22,918 nt of DNA. Origin: an uncultured Mycoplasmatota bacterium. Its GTDB lineage: Bacteria > Bacillota_I > Bacilli_A > RF39 > UBA660. The position numbers were made by a program, and so were the translations under genes. The stretch spans positions 1 to 22,918 of the forward strand of contig CAOJKG010000003.1 in assembly GCA_948437815.1 (NCBI GenBank), in the 5' to 3' direction. Below the pieces are notes generated by a model, which had not been told where the DNA came from, ran no database searches, and was given only the letters and a program-made list of their open reading frames with translations. Shown piece after piece: positions 1 through 7,011 of this stretch; position 1 is the first letter of the stretch; each line of letters opens with the position of its first letter.

Positions 1-574
1 CTATTAATGATGTTAAAATTAAATTATCTTCTATTTCTTCATCAAAAGGTTTTAGCACTTTTTCTTTTTTTAGCATTTTAAAGATTTCATCTTTTTTATT
101 GTACGTTGTATTGATACAAAAAACTAAAATAAACGCTAGAACAAAAACGATTAATCCAAAATTAATAATATTAAAATTATTTAAAAATGCTCCTAATATT
201 ATCAAAACATAAGAGATTAAAACTATAAATGTGGCAAAATAGTTTCCTCTAGATATTTTTTCGTTTTTTATTTCTAATGCTACATTAATTGCTATTAAAC
301 TAGAATACATATCTGTGCCATCAAATACTTCAGGCGATAACTTTATGACATTTCGATTACTATTATAATGATCTAAAAATAATCCTTTTTTCTTTATTAT
401 GTGAGGCTCACTATCACAAAATTTACTTGATATAATTCTTGCTATTTCCATTCCTGATAATTTAGATTCATTTTCTAATTTTTTTAAATCTTTTCTTAAT
501 TTTAATAAAGCTAAATTTATTAAGACAATTATAACTAATATAATTAAAAACACTATTTCAATAAATAATCCCAT
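1..574 (-). CDS. YugP-like membrane protein lacking the HExxH zinc site (partial, runs off left edge)
   Basis: The reading frame starts at ATG 574-572, sharing one base with the cysS stop (TAATG), so the two are probably co-transcribed and translationally coupled. About 191 residues are visible; the C-terminus lies beyond the window. There is an N-terminal membrane helix (about residues 3-24), then LSGMEIARIISSKF (39-52), LDHYNSNRNVIKLSPEVF (67-84), and two further hydrophobic stretches (about 112-130 and 138-155). The order 'LSG.E.A..I', 'DHY....VI.LSPEV', helix matches the YugP family of membrane zinc peptidases (Zn_peptidase_2). In that family the next segment is AAHExGHA; here it reads AINVALEIKNE (95-105), so both His and the catalytic Glu are gone. 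I infer a non-catalytic paralogue. The family is recognised from motif memory only; loss of HExxH is read directly. Confidence 0.7.
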   Translation of the reverse strand, partial: MGLFIEIVFLIILVIIVLINLALLKLRKDLKKLENESKLSGMEIARIISSKFCDSEPHIIKKKGLFLDHYNSNRNVIKLSPEVFDGTDMYSSLIAINVALEIKNEKISRGNYFATFIVLISYVLIILGAFLNNFNIINFGLIVFVLAFILVFCINTTYNKKDEIFKMLKKEKVLKPFDEEIEDNLILTSLI

Positions 575-1959
575 TATTTTACCTCATAAGTAGTCCCTTC
601 TCTGGTATCTTTTAATATTATTCCCTCTTTTTCTAAATCACTACGGATAGAATCTGCTAGAGTGAAATCTTTATTTTTTTTAGCTTCATTTCTCTTTCTA
701 ATCATTTCTTTAATGTAACTTTCATCTATAGCCCTTTTTTCTTCTTTTGTTAAATCTAATGATAAAACTTTATCAAATTCCTTGATTATCTCTTTTTTAG
801 TAGTCTCTGTTGTATCGCTTTTTAATACTTCATATATTAAGGTTATAGAATTCGCTGTATTTAAATCATCACTTAAACATTCCTTAAATTTATTTATATA
901 CTCTTCCTTTATATCATTATTTATTTCTTCATTACTTTTCAAATTTAATACTTGACGTTTTAATTTTTTATAAGCATTCTCAGCGCCACTTAAATTTTCA
1001 TAACTAAATGCTAGTTGTTTTCGATAATGGCTTTGTAAAACCATAAAACGATAACTTAATGGATTATATCCCTCTTCCTCTAAGGCACTTACTGTTAAAA
1101 CTTTTCCTTTAGATTTGCTCATTTTACCAGTACTATCATTTAAGTGTTCCCCATGAACCCAATATTTACACCACTTGTGACCAATAAATGCTTCACTTTG
1201 AGCTATTTCATTAGTATGATGAGGGAATATATTATCTACTCCTCCACAATGAATGTCTAAATATTCTCCTATATTTTTTAGTGATATACCAGTACATTCA
1301 ATATGCCATCCCGGATAACCTTTGCCAAATGGACTTTCCCATTTTAATTCTTGGTCTTCAAACTTTGATTTGGTAAACCATAAAACAAAGTCTGTTTTAT
1401 TTTTTTTATTTTCGTCTTCTTCGACTGTATCTCTTACTCCTGATATTAACTCTTCACCAACATGATTAGTTAAACGGTAATAATTATCTAATTTAGAAGT
1501 ATCAAAATAAATGTTACCTCCTGCACTATAGGCATAACCATCATTTAATAATTTGCTAATTATTTTAATATATTCTTCAATATTCTCTGTTGCAGGACTT
1601 ACAATATCTGGCTTTTTAATATTTAATTTGTCTGTGTCTTTAAAAAATTCTTCGGTATAAAACTTTGCTATATCTAATACTGACTTATTTTCTTTTTTTG
1701 CACTCTTAACCATTTTATCTTCACCAGTATCAGCATCGCTACTTAAATGACCTACATCAGTTATATTCATAACTCTTTTTACATTATAACCTAACATTCT
1801 TAAAGTTTTTTCCAAAACATCTTCCATTATATAAGTTCTTAAATTACCAATGTGAGCATAACTATATACAGTTGGTCCACATGTATACATGCCCACTTTA
1901 TTTTCTTGCCAAGGAATAAATTCTTCTATTTTTCTTGTTTCTGTATTATAAAGTTTCAT
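574..1959 (-). CDS. cysS: Cysteinyl-tRNA synthetase
   Basis: Class I aminoacyl-tRNA synthetase that charges tRNA-Cys with cysteine in the cytosol. The 461 residues are the usual length. The HIGH motif is HIGN (36-39) and the class I loop is KMSKS (279-283). The zinc site that recognises the cysteine thiol is complete: C27, C222, H247 and E251. Other family segments are MYTCGPTVY (24-32), GWHIECTG (217-224) and IHCGGVDNIFPHH (236-248). The start ATG 1959-1957 has a good Shine-Dalgarno site (AAAAGGTGA). The gene lies 72 bp after secG with a terminator between them, so it probably has its own promoter; TATAAT-like boxes lie at 1981-1991 but no good -35 is visible. No T-box leader fits in this gap. 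Confidence 0.98.
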   Translation of the reverse strand: MKLYNTETRKIEEFIPWQENKVGMYTCGPTVYSYAHIGNLRTYIMEDVLEKTLRMLGYNVKRVMNITDVGHLSSDADTGEDKMVKSAKKENKSVLDIAKFYTEEFFKDTDKLNIKKPDIVSPATENIEEYIKIISKLLNDGYAYSAGGNIYFDTSKLDNYYRLTNHVGEELISGVRDTVEEDENKKNKTDFVLWFTKSKFEDQELKWESPFGKGYPGWHIECTGISLKNIGEYLDIHCGGVDNIFPHHTNEIAQSEAFIGHKWCKYWVHGEHLNDSTGKMSKSKGKVLTVSALEEEGYNPLSYRFMVLQSHYRKQLAFSYENLSGAENAYKKLKRQVLNLKSNEEINNDIKEEYINKFKECLSDDLNTANSITLIYEVLKSDTTETTKKEIIKEFDKVLSLDLTKEEKRAIDESYIKEMIRKRNEAKKNKDFTLADSIRSDLEKEGIILKDTREGTTYEVK

Positions 1960-2000
1960 AATATCACCTTTTCTCTTTATATTATATTATAAATTACTCT

Positions 2001-2031
2001 TAAATAAAAGAAAAAACGACTTTATAGTCGC
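2001..2031 (-). terminator. Intrinsic terminator of secG
   Basis: A 5-bp stem (2017-2021 with 2026-2030, plus a G-U pair) with a 4-nt loop is followed on the minus strand by TTTTTTCTTTT. It sits directly after the secG stop. Confidence 0.8.
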
Positions 2032-2250
2032 TTATTTTAAGAATAATATCAATGAAATAATAAAGAATATAAAACCTAATATCAAAGTAAATCTACTTAT
2101 GAAAAGTTCAAATCCTCTTTCTTTCATATTTTGAAATAATGCGTCATTCCCACCACTTAATATTTGACTTCCATCACTTGCTTTACTTCCTTGCAATAGT
2201 ACTACAGCGATAATTAGTATTGATACTATTAATAAAATTGTTTCTAACAT
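2032..2250 (-). CDS. secG: Preprotein translocase subunit SecG
   Basis: Small accessory subunit of the SecYEG translocon in the cytoplasmic membrane. The 72 residues form two membrane helices (about 3-21 and 50-70) joined by a cytoplasmic loop. After the first helix comes VVLLQGSKASDG (17-28), then SGGNDALF (32-39): the family's LLQ..K..G and GG..(S/A)LF signature. The length is typical. The Shine-Dalgarno site is AAAGGAATG about 10 nt upstream of ATG. In many Bacillota secG lies next to rnr and smpB; here it sits alone between an unknown membrane protein and cysS, with its own promoter and terminator. Confidence 0.93.
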   Translation of the reverse strand: MLETILLIVSILIIAVVLLQGSKASDGSQILSGGNDALFQNMKERGFELFISRFTLILGFIFFIISLILFLK

Positions 2251-2278
2251 TTATAATCATTCCTTTTTTACAAGTAAG

Positions 2279-2287
2279 ATTATAACA
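2279..2287 (-). promoter_or_regulatory. Extended -10 promoter of secG
   Basis: The minus strand reads TGTTATAAT, an exact TGn-TATAAT box, about 30 nt upstream of the secG ATG. The -35 is poor (TTGTAC at 2303-2308, 18-bp spacing) and lies in the tail of the preceding gene's terminator. Confidence 0.6.
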
Positions 2288-2294
2288 TAAAACT

Positions 2295-2329
2295 AATAAA
2301 AAGTACAACTAATTTATTATTTAGTTGTA
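2295..2329 (-). terminator. Terminator of the signal peptidase-like gene
   Basis: A 9-bp perfect stem (2304-2312 with 2321-2329) with an 8-nt loop contains the stop codon of the upstream gene. On the minus strand it is followed by ACTTTTTATTAG, a modest U-tract. Confidence 0.55.
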
Positions 2330-2863
2330 ACGTTTCATTTTTTTGAAATCAGGCTTTTCTTCTTTTCCTTGCTTTGTTTTTTTACTTATAAAGTTTTGAA
2401 TAATGCTAACAATAGTTAAAATTATTATTGATACTAATAAACTCATTGGTTGAAATACGATATCTACTAATTTTCCTACCTTATTTATGGTTAAAATTAG
2501 TGTCCCTTCCACTAAACCTTTAGTAGTATTTTCTTCTATTTCACCATTTTTAACTAAAACATTTTCTACAATTATTTCCTGTACTTTTCCAAGTTTATAT
2601 TTATCTTCATCTCTATAATATACTATATCTTTATTAGTAAATGTTTTTCTGATATCAAGAATAAGTAAATCATCTTTCTTGAGACCTAAGAATTCATTAT
2701 TTTTATTTATTGTTAGATATGTGTAATCCATGATTGAAGGGTATGGTTTTTCTAAAACTTTATCTGATAAAATTAATAAAATATTTATTACTATTACAAG
2801 AATTAAAATTGTTTCTATTAATCCTAGTAGAATTTTAAGTAAAACTATTCCTATTTTTTTCAT
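2321..2863 (-). CDS. Two-TM membrane protein resembling an inactive signal peptidase I (S26/SipW-like)
   Basis: The 180-residue protein has an N-terminal membrane helix (about 8-32), an external domain (about 36-135), a second helix (140-158) and a basic tail. The external domain has the layout of SipW-type signal peptidases: a YPSIMDYTY segment (41-49) where a catalytic Ser-Met-x-Pro-Thr box would be, LKKDDLLIL (61-69), TNKDIVYYRDEDKYKLGKVQEI (start 76) where 'GDIVTYR...THRIVEI' is usual, and a Lys-Asn-Gly-Glu segment (105-108) like 'TKGDNN'. The catalytic dyad is not recognisable: the His of 'THRI' is replaced by LGK (91-93) and no clear nucleophile motif remains. Family assignment is inference. 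Shine-Dalgarno AGAAGG; own promoter and terminator. Confidence 0.6.
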   Translation of the reverse strand: MKKIGIVLLKILLGLIETILILVIVINILLILSDKVLEKPYPSIMDYTYLTINKNNEFLGLKKDDLLILDIRKTFTNKDIVYYRDEDKYKLGKVQEIIVENVLVKNGEIEENTTKGLVEGTLILTINKVGKLVDIVFQPMSLLVSIIILTIVSIIQNFISKKTKQGKEEKPDFKKMKRYN

Positions 2864-2884
2864 AGTATCACTACCTTCTATTTA

Positions 2885-2913
2885 ATTATAAAAGATTTTT
2901 TGTTTCTTTTCAA
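2885..2913 (-). promoter_or_regulatory. Promoter of the signal peptidase-like gene
   Basis: On the minus strand TTGAAA (2913-2908), a 17-bp spacer and a perfect TATAAT (2890-2885). The predicted start near 2878 leaves only about 15 nt before the ATG. Confidence 0.8.
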
Positions 2914-2928
2914 TTAAATTAATATATT

Positions 2929-4320
2929 CTATGTAAAGAAATCTTCCCATGGATCTTTTCTTTTTAATCTTTTAATTACTTCTTTAATAGTTATCTCGTT
3001 AGGCTTTATTTTATCTAATTCACTCCATTTTATAGGTATGGATATAGGGGCATTTTTTCTTGCTCTTAATGAATATGGAGCGATACTCGTAGCTCCTTTG
3101 GTATTACGGGCCCAATCTATAAATATTTTACCTTTTCTTTTTTCCATTCTCATATTACTTGTATATTTATCTGGCCATTTATTTTCCATAAGCTTAGCTA
3201 TATTTTTAGCAATCCTCCTAAATTCTTCCCAACTTATTTTCGTTTTTATAGGTACTACGATATGATAGCCTTTACCACCACTAGTTTTTAAATATGATTT
3301 TAACTTTAATTCATCTAATATTTTTTTTAAGTCTTTGACACCACCTCTCACTATATCTATATTTAATAATTCATCAGGGTCTAAATCAAATACCATTATA
3401 TCAGGACTTTCTATTTTTTTAATATTACTTCCCCATACATGAAATTCTATACTATTCATATTAGCTTCATTTAACAAACCTTTTTCATTTACAATATAAT
3501 AGTAATCATCTTTTTTGTCTTTAGCGCTTGGTAATTTAATCATTTTTATACCATCTCTATTGGGTTCTAAGTGCTTTTTAAAAAATATATTACCATCTAT
3601 ACCTTCAGGGCATTTTTTAGTACTTAATATTCTATTTCTAATAAATGGCAACATTCTACTTGCTACTAGTTCATAGTATTTTATTACTTCACCTTTTGTT
3701 ATCTTAGGATTCTTGTAAATTATTTTTTCAGGATGAGTTATATTTATTTCTTCTTTTTTATCCTTTTTATTTATTTTAATATTTTTTTCAATTTCTTCTA
3801 TAGTTCTTCCCGTTTTTATACTTGTTTTATATTTATTAATATCTTTAAACCCTTTGATATTATCTTTCTCTTTTATTAATAGCCAATTATTCTCTTTAAA
3901 ATGAATTAAAGTCCAGGATCCTTTTAGTCTATTTCCTTTTAATATAAATTTTAAATAACCTTTTTTATATGTATCTTGCGGATTTTCAGTAGGTATCCAT
4001 TCACCTTTATCCCATAATTGGACTACTCCACCACCATATTCGCCTTTTGGTATTATGCCTTCAAAGTTCCGATAATCATAAGGATGGTCTTCGGTGTGGA
4101 CTGCTAACCTTTTTTCTTTCGGGTTATAACTCGGTCCTTTTGGTACTGCCCAACTAAGTAATACTCCATTTAGTTCTAACCTAAAATCATAATGGTCTTT
4201 TCTGGCTAAATGATGTTGAACACAAAATATTAACTTTTTATGCCCTTTCTTTTCTATTCCTTTGGGCTCACTTGTTTTATTAAAATTTCTTTTACTATTA
4301 TATTTAGTTAGTTTATTCAT
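2929..4320 (-). CDS. LigD-type 3'-phosphoesterase-primase/polymerase fusion without a ligase domain
   Basis: End-processing enzyme of bacterial non-homologous end joining, acting on DNA. Residues 1 to about 165 are the 3'-phosphoesterase domain: H37, H43, D45, R47 and H79 have the same spacing as H42, H48, D50, R52 and H84 of Pseudomonas LigD. Residues about 190-463 are the eukaryotic-primase-type polymerase domain, with metal ligands in VFDLDPD (310-316), SGGKGYH (347-353) and IDW (D402). All catalytic residues seem present. The ATP-dependent ligase domain found in full LigD is absent and the protein ends normally after the primase. No ku or ligase gene is in the window. The Shine-Dalgarno site AAGGAG lies inside a hairpin (separate entry). 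It follows a two-gene membrane module on the same strand. Confidence 0.93.
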   Translation of the reverse strand: MNKLTKYNSKRNFNKTSEPKGIEKKGHKKLIFCVQHHLARKDHYDFRLELNGVLLSWAVPKGPSYNPKEKRLAVHTEDHPYDYRNFEGIIPKGEYGGGVVQLWDKGEWIPTENPQDTYKKGYLKFILKGNRLKGSWTLIHFKENNWLLIKEKDNIKGFKDINKYKTSIKTGRTIEEIEKNIKINKKDKKEEINITHPEKIIYKNPKITKGEVIKYYELVASRMLPFIRNRILSTKKCPEGIDGNIFFKKHLEPNRDGIKMIKLPSAKDKKDDYYYIVNEKGLLNEANMNSIEFHVWGSNIKKIESPDIMVFDLDPDELLNIDIVRGGVKDLKKILDELKLKSYLKTSGGKGYHIVVPIKTKISWEEFRRIAKNIAKLMENKWPDKYTSNMRMEKRKGKIFIDWARNTKGATSIAPYSLRARKNAPISIPIKWSELDKIKPNEITIKEVIKRLKRKDPWEDFFT

Positions 4321-4322
4321 TT

Positions 4323-4354
4323 AAAAAAATCTCCTTATATTTAGTTTGGAGATT
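4323..4354 (-). promoter_or_regulatory. Terminator-like hairpin that includes the ligD ribosome binding site
   Basis: On the minus strand AATCTCC (4354-4348) pairs with GGAGATT (4334-4328) across a 13-nt loop and is followed by a run of T ending 3 nt before the ATG. The 3' arm contains the AAGGAG Shine-Dalgarno site. It can act as terminator for the upstream pair, as a translational block, or both. Confidence 0.55.
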
Positions 4355-4371
4355 CTATTATTTTTTATTTA

Positions 4372-4641
4372 TCAAAATATTATTTTTTCTATCAGTTTTT
4401 CTAAGGCTGTTAAACTTAGTTTTTTTATTAACTCTATACTGTCTTTTTGAAGCGTTTTTAAAAATTTCTTTAAGCCTACTGTATCTTTTCTCTTAGCATA
4501 TTCTAAACCTATATTTATATTTTCACTAGAATAATCTTTTAAGATATTTAATTCATTAATTATCATATTATAGTCTATACTATTATCAATAATATTTACA
4601 TTATTATTTCCATTATTTATTATTCCACTATTATTTATCAT
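4372..4641 (-). CDS. Small Asn-rich protein with N-terminal G-I-I-N-N-G-N motif (partner of upstream membrane protein)
   Basis: Not recognised. The 89-residue protein begins with MINNSGIINNGNNNVNIIDN, a run resembling two or three short beta strands in the style of N/G-rich solenoid turns, followed by a soluble, probably helical region (about 25-89). It overlaps the upstream gene by the ATGA arrangement (ATG 4641-4639, TGA 4640-4638), so the two are translationally coupled. The last twenty residues of that gene carry the same motif, which suggests the two proteins bind each other through it or descend from a split or duplicated segment. No membrane segment or catalytic motif was seen. Confidence 0.7.
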   Translation of the reverse strand: MINNSGIINNGNNNVNIIDNSIDYNMIINELNILKDYSSENINIGLEYAKRKDTVGLKKFLKTLQKDSIELIKKLSLTALEKLIEKIIF

Positions 4642-5108
4642 TTAATTACCTCATTTGTATTTTCATTTCCTATATTTATTATTCCTTCATTTATTAACCC
4701 CTTTTTAATATTTATTGTGTAAGATTCATCTCCTTTGGACATTGCTCGTTCTATTTTATTATGTAATTTAATTAAAAAATCCATGTCTAAAGATTTTACT
4801 CCAAATGAAGTTCCAGAGTATTGTATAATTAATTCATGATAATTTTTACGGAATTCATTTATGTTGTATAATAATAAAGGTATGATTGTCAATAAATATA
4901 TATCACCAATGAATATATATTGACGCCAAATATTACAAACTATTACTAAAAATATGAATATTTTGAACCATAATAGTATATTATTGGTAATTGGGTATCT
5001 TTGGCATTTTCTTATATCTACACTTCCAATATTAGATGCGCATATTGATTTAAGCCCAATTTTTATTATTTTCTTGTCTATGATAATATTATCAGTTATA
5101 TACTCCAT
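4638..5108 (-). CDS. Two-TM membrane protein, DUF6232-like, with C-terminal G-I-I-N-I-G-N motif
   Basis: The 156-residue protein starts with a beta-rich segment (VDIRK, residues 30-34, preceded by SNIGS), then two membrane helices (about 44-61 and 65-83), then a cytoplasmic region with LDMDFLIKLHNKIERAM (107-123), and ends with LINEGIINIGNEN (138-150). This layout (short beta domain, two helices, beta strand plus helix) resembles DUF6232 proteins, small bacterial membrane proteins of unknown function; the link is from memory and tentative. The end motif recurs at the start of the next gene, which it overlaps by ATGA. Shine-Dalgarno GAAGGA. No separate promoter is clear; transcription may come through the tRNA-His terminator just upstream. 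Confidence 0.7.
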   Translation of the reverse strand: MEYITDNIIIDKKIIKIGLKSICASNIGSVDIRKCQRYPITNNILLWFKIFIFLVIVCNIWRQYIFIGDIYLLTIIPLLLYNINEFRKNYHELIIQYSGTSFGVKSLDMDFLIKLHNKIERAMSKGDESYTINIKKGLINEGIINIGNENTNEVIK

Positions 5109-5125
5109 TTGTTTTCCTTCTTTAT

Positions 5126-5148
5126 AAAAAAATCTCGCATATGCGAGA
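5126..5148 (-). terminator. Terminator of tRNA-His
   Basis: A perfect 16-bp palindrome (5133-5148) followed on the minus strand by T7 (5132-5126). It separates the tRNA from the two-gene membrane module. Confidence 0.85.
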
Positions 5149-5163
5149 CTACATTACCTTAAG

Positions 5164-5241
5164 TGGGCCGAGATAAGGGATTCGAACCCTTGAATAACAG
5201 AGCCACAATCTGCCGTGTTAGGCCACTTCACCAATCCCGGC
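5164..5241 (-). tRNA. tRNA-His (GTG anticodon)
   Basis: The minus strand folds into a full cloverleaf. The acceptor stem is 8 bp because it includes the extra G at -1 (5241) paired with C73 (5167), diagnostic of tRNA-His. D stem G10-T11-G12 with C23-A24-C25; anticodon loop TTGTGGC with GTG; T stem AAGGG/CCCTT around TTCGAAT. CCA is encoded (5166-5164). Promoter and terminator flank it closely, so it is a single-gene unit. Confidence 0.97.
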
Positions 5242-5260
5242 GTGTCTTTTAAACATATTT

Positions 5261-5289
5261 AGAATACCAAATATTCATTTAAAAATCAA
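5261..5289 (-). promoter_or_regulatory. Promoter of tRNA-His
   Basis: TTGATT (5289-5284), 17-bp spacer, TATTCT (5266-5261) on the minus strand, about 20 nt before the mature tRNA end. Confidence 0.7.
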
Positions 5290-5339
5290 GCTATTTATAC
5301 ATAAAATCACTTATTTTACTCATATTAGTAGTGATGCTT

Positions 5340-6776
5340 ATGAAAAATTATAGTTTTTGGAAAAATAATATTGATAATAATAATTGTGCTTATATAAATA
5401 AAAATATGAATATTGATGTTTTAATTGTTGGTGGTGGTATAACTGGGATGTCTCTTTTATATCATCTAAATAAATCGAAACTTAAAACAATTTTAGTAGA
5501 AAGTAATGTTTGTGGCCAAGGTGTAACTAGTAAAAGTACTGCAAAAATTACCTATTTACAGGAAAAACAATATCAAAATATTAGAACATTTATTAATGAG
5601 GAAACAGCTTCTTTATATCTAAAAAGTCAAAGAGATGCTGTTAAATTACTTGTAGATATTATAAACAAAGAAAATATTTCTTGTGATTTAGAATTAAGTC
5701 CGTCTTACCTTTTTGTTAATGAAAATAGAAACTTTAAAAAATTAAATGATGAATTTATGTTTTTAAAAAATAATGGTGTTAATGTAGAAAAGATAACAGC
5801 TGTTCCTTTTGATGAGAAAGTGTTAGAAGCACTAAGAGTAAATGATACTTATACATTTCATCCTCTAAAATATATCAATGCTTTAAAAGACAAATTTAAA
5901 AATAATATTTATGAACATTCTAAACTTGTTAGTATTAATAAAGTAAATGACTACTATGAATGTTTAATTAATGACTATGTAGTAAAAGTTAAATATGTAG
6001 TTATTGCTACTCATTATCCTTACTTTGTTATTCCTTTTCTTATGCCTTTAAAATCTTCAATTGAAACATCTTATATCGGTGTTAAAAAAGGTAACTTTAA
6101 AAATAATTTTAATGCTATAAACTTGGATAAACCTTGTATATCTCTTAGGACTTATCAAAATAAATATTTAGTATATTTATATCAATCTTTTAAATCTTGT
6201 AATATTAATGATGTTAAACATAATTTTGATATTCTAAATACTAAAGGACCTTTTGATTATATATGGACTAATAAAGATATTATTACTAATGATAGTATGC
6301 CTTTTATTGGAAGACTTAAGAAAAATGAAAATTTATTTATTGCTAGTGGTTATAATACTTGGGGTATTACTAATGGTTCTTTAGCAGGAAAAATAATTGC
6401 TGATATTATCTTAAATAATACTAACCCTTATATTGATTTATTTTCTCCTCATAGAATTCTTAATATTGGGAAAATTATTAGTTTTCCGATTGATGTTGGT
6501 TGTAGCATGAAAGCAATAATTAAAAATACTAAAAATAATGTTAATAATTCTAAAGTTATCTACACTAAAAAAGATGGTAAAAATGTAGCTATATATAAAG
6601 ATAAAAACGGAATAGAACATATTGTATTAAACAAATGTCCTCATATGAAATGTGGTATTACTTTAAATGAAGTAGAACAAACTTGGGATTGCTATTGCCA
6701 TGGTTCAAGATTTGATATTGATGGTAATTTACTTGAAGGTCCTAGTAATTTTGATATTAAATTTAAAAGTGAATAA
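5340..6776 (+). CDS. FAD-dependent oxidoreductase with C-terminal Rieske [2Fe-2S] domain
   Basis: Two-domain flavoprotein. Residues about 24-370 are a DadA/glycine-oxidase-type FAD domain: the dinucleotide-binding motif is LIVGGGITGMS (28-38), with the ribose-binding Glu in VESN, and IASGYNTWGITNGS near the end of the domain. Residues about 385-478 are a Rieske domain with cluster ligands C433, H435, C451 and H454 (CPH...CYCH), all present. Such fusions are common in bacteria and probably pass electrons from a substrate amine to the FeS centre; the substrate is unknown. The frame allows GTG 5331 or ATG 5334, but the start MKNYSFW fits the family and GTGATG upstream offers a weak Shine-Dalgarno. 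A terminator overlaps the stop. Confidence 0.9.
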   Translation: MKNYSFWKNNIDNNNCAYINKNMNIDVLIVGGGITGMSLLYHLNKSKLKTILVESNVCGQGVTSKSTAKITYLQEKQYQNIRTFINEETASLYLKSQRDAVKLLVDIINKENISCDLELSPSYLFVNENRNFKKLNDEFMFLKNNGVNVEKITAVPFDEKVLEALRVNDTYTFHPLKYINALKDKFKNNIYEHSKLVSINKVNDYYECLINDYVVKVKYVVIATHYPYFVIPFLMPLKSSIETSYIGVKKGNFKNNFNAINLDKPCISLRTYQNKYLVYLYQSFKSCNINDVKHNFDILNTKGPFDYIWTNKDIITNDSMPFIGRLKKNENLFIASGYNTWGITNGSLAGKIIADIILNNTNPYIDLFSPHRILNIGKIISFPIDVGCSMKAIIKNTKNNVNNSKVIYTKKDGKNVAIYKDKNGIEHIVLNKCPHMKCGITLNEVEQTWDCYCHGSRFDIDGNLLEGPSNFDIKFKSE

Positions 6777-6800
6777 CTTTGATGTTACTCACTTTTTCTA
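6765..6800 (+). terminator. Terminator of the FAD/Rieske gene
   Basis: A 13-bp stem with one mismatch (6765-6777 with 6784-6796), a 6-nt loop and T5 (6793-6797). The stop codon TAA (6774-6776) lies in the 5' arm. Confidence 0.75.
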
Positions 6801-6917
6801 TTACTTATCTTTGTTTTCATAAATCCTTTATAAGCAAAAACTTTTTGAAAGTATTATCCTCTATCTAAAAAACACTTTATTATTCTATCAAGTAATAGTC
6901 TAATGTAAAAACTTCTA

Positions 6918-6946
6918 TTGAATGTTTACATTTTATTTATTATAAT
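6918..6946 (+). promoter_or_regulatory. Promoter upstream of the nuclease-helicase gene
   Basis: TTGAAT (6918-6923), 17-bp spacer, perfect TATAAT (6941-6946). The predicted start is near 6953, five bases before a terminator-like hairpin. The stretch 6801-6917 shows nothing else I can name. Confidence 0.75.
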
Positions 6947-6957
6947 TTAGTTATTAA

Positions 6958-6996
6958 GGGCTAGTAAAGACTTAAATGTTTTTATTAGCCTTTTTT
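6958..6996 (+). promoter_or_regulatory. Terminator-like leader hairpin before the nuclease-helicase gene
   Basis: A 13-bp stem (6959-6971 with 6978-6990; two G-U pairs) with loop TTAAAT is followed by T6 (6991-6996). It lies between a strong promoter and the Shine-Dalgarno site GGAG (7000-7003), so most transcripts could end after about 45 nt. It may be an attenuator or a tiny RNA gene. Confidence 0.65.
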
Positions 6997-7011
6997 GTTG
7001 GAGTTGATGTT

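Noticed and set aside
1960..2031. T-box riboswitch before cysS
   Set aside because: Only 72 bp separate it from secG, most of it the secG terminator; there is no room for a T-box.
3038..3265. Plus-strand open frame of 75 codons
   Set aside because: Lies wholly inside the LigD-like gene, antisense to its primase domain; no ribosome site or family match.
6976..7011. ATG at 6976 as start of the nuclease-helicase
   Set aside because: It sits in the loop of the leader hairpin with no ribosome site and would add a hydrophobic stretch unlike the family; GTG 7012 has GGAG at good spacing.
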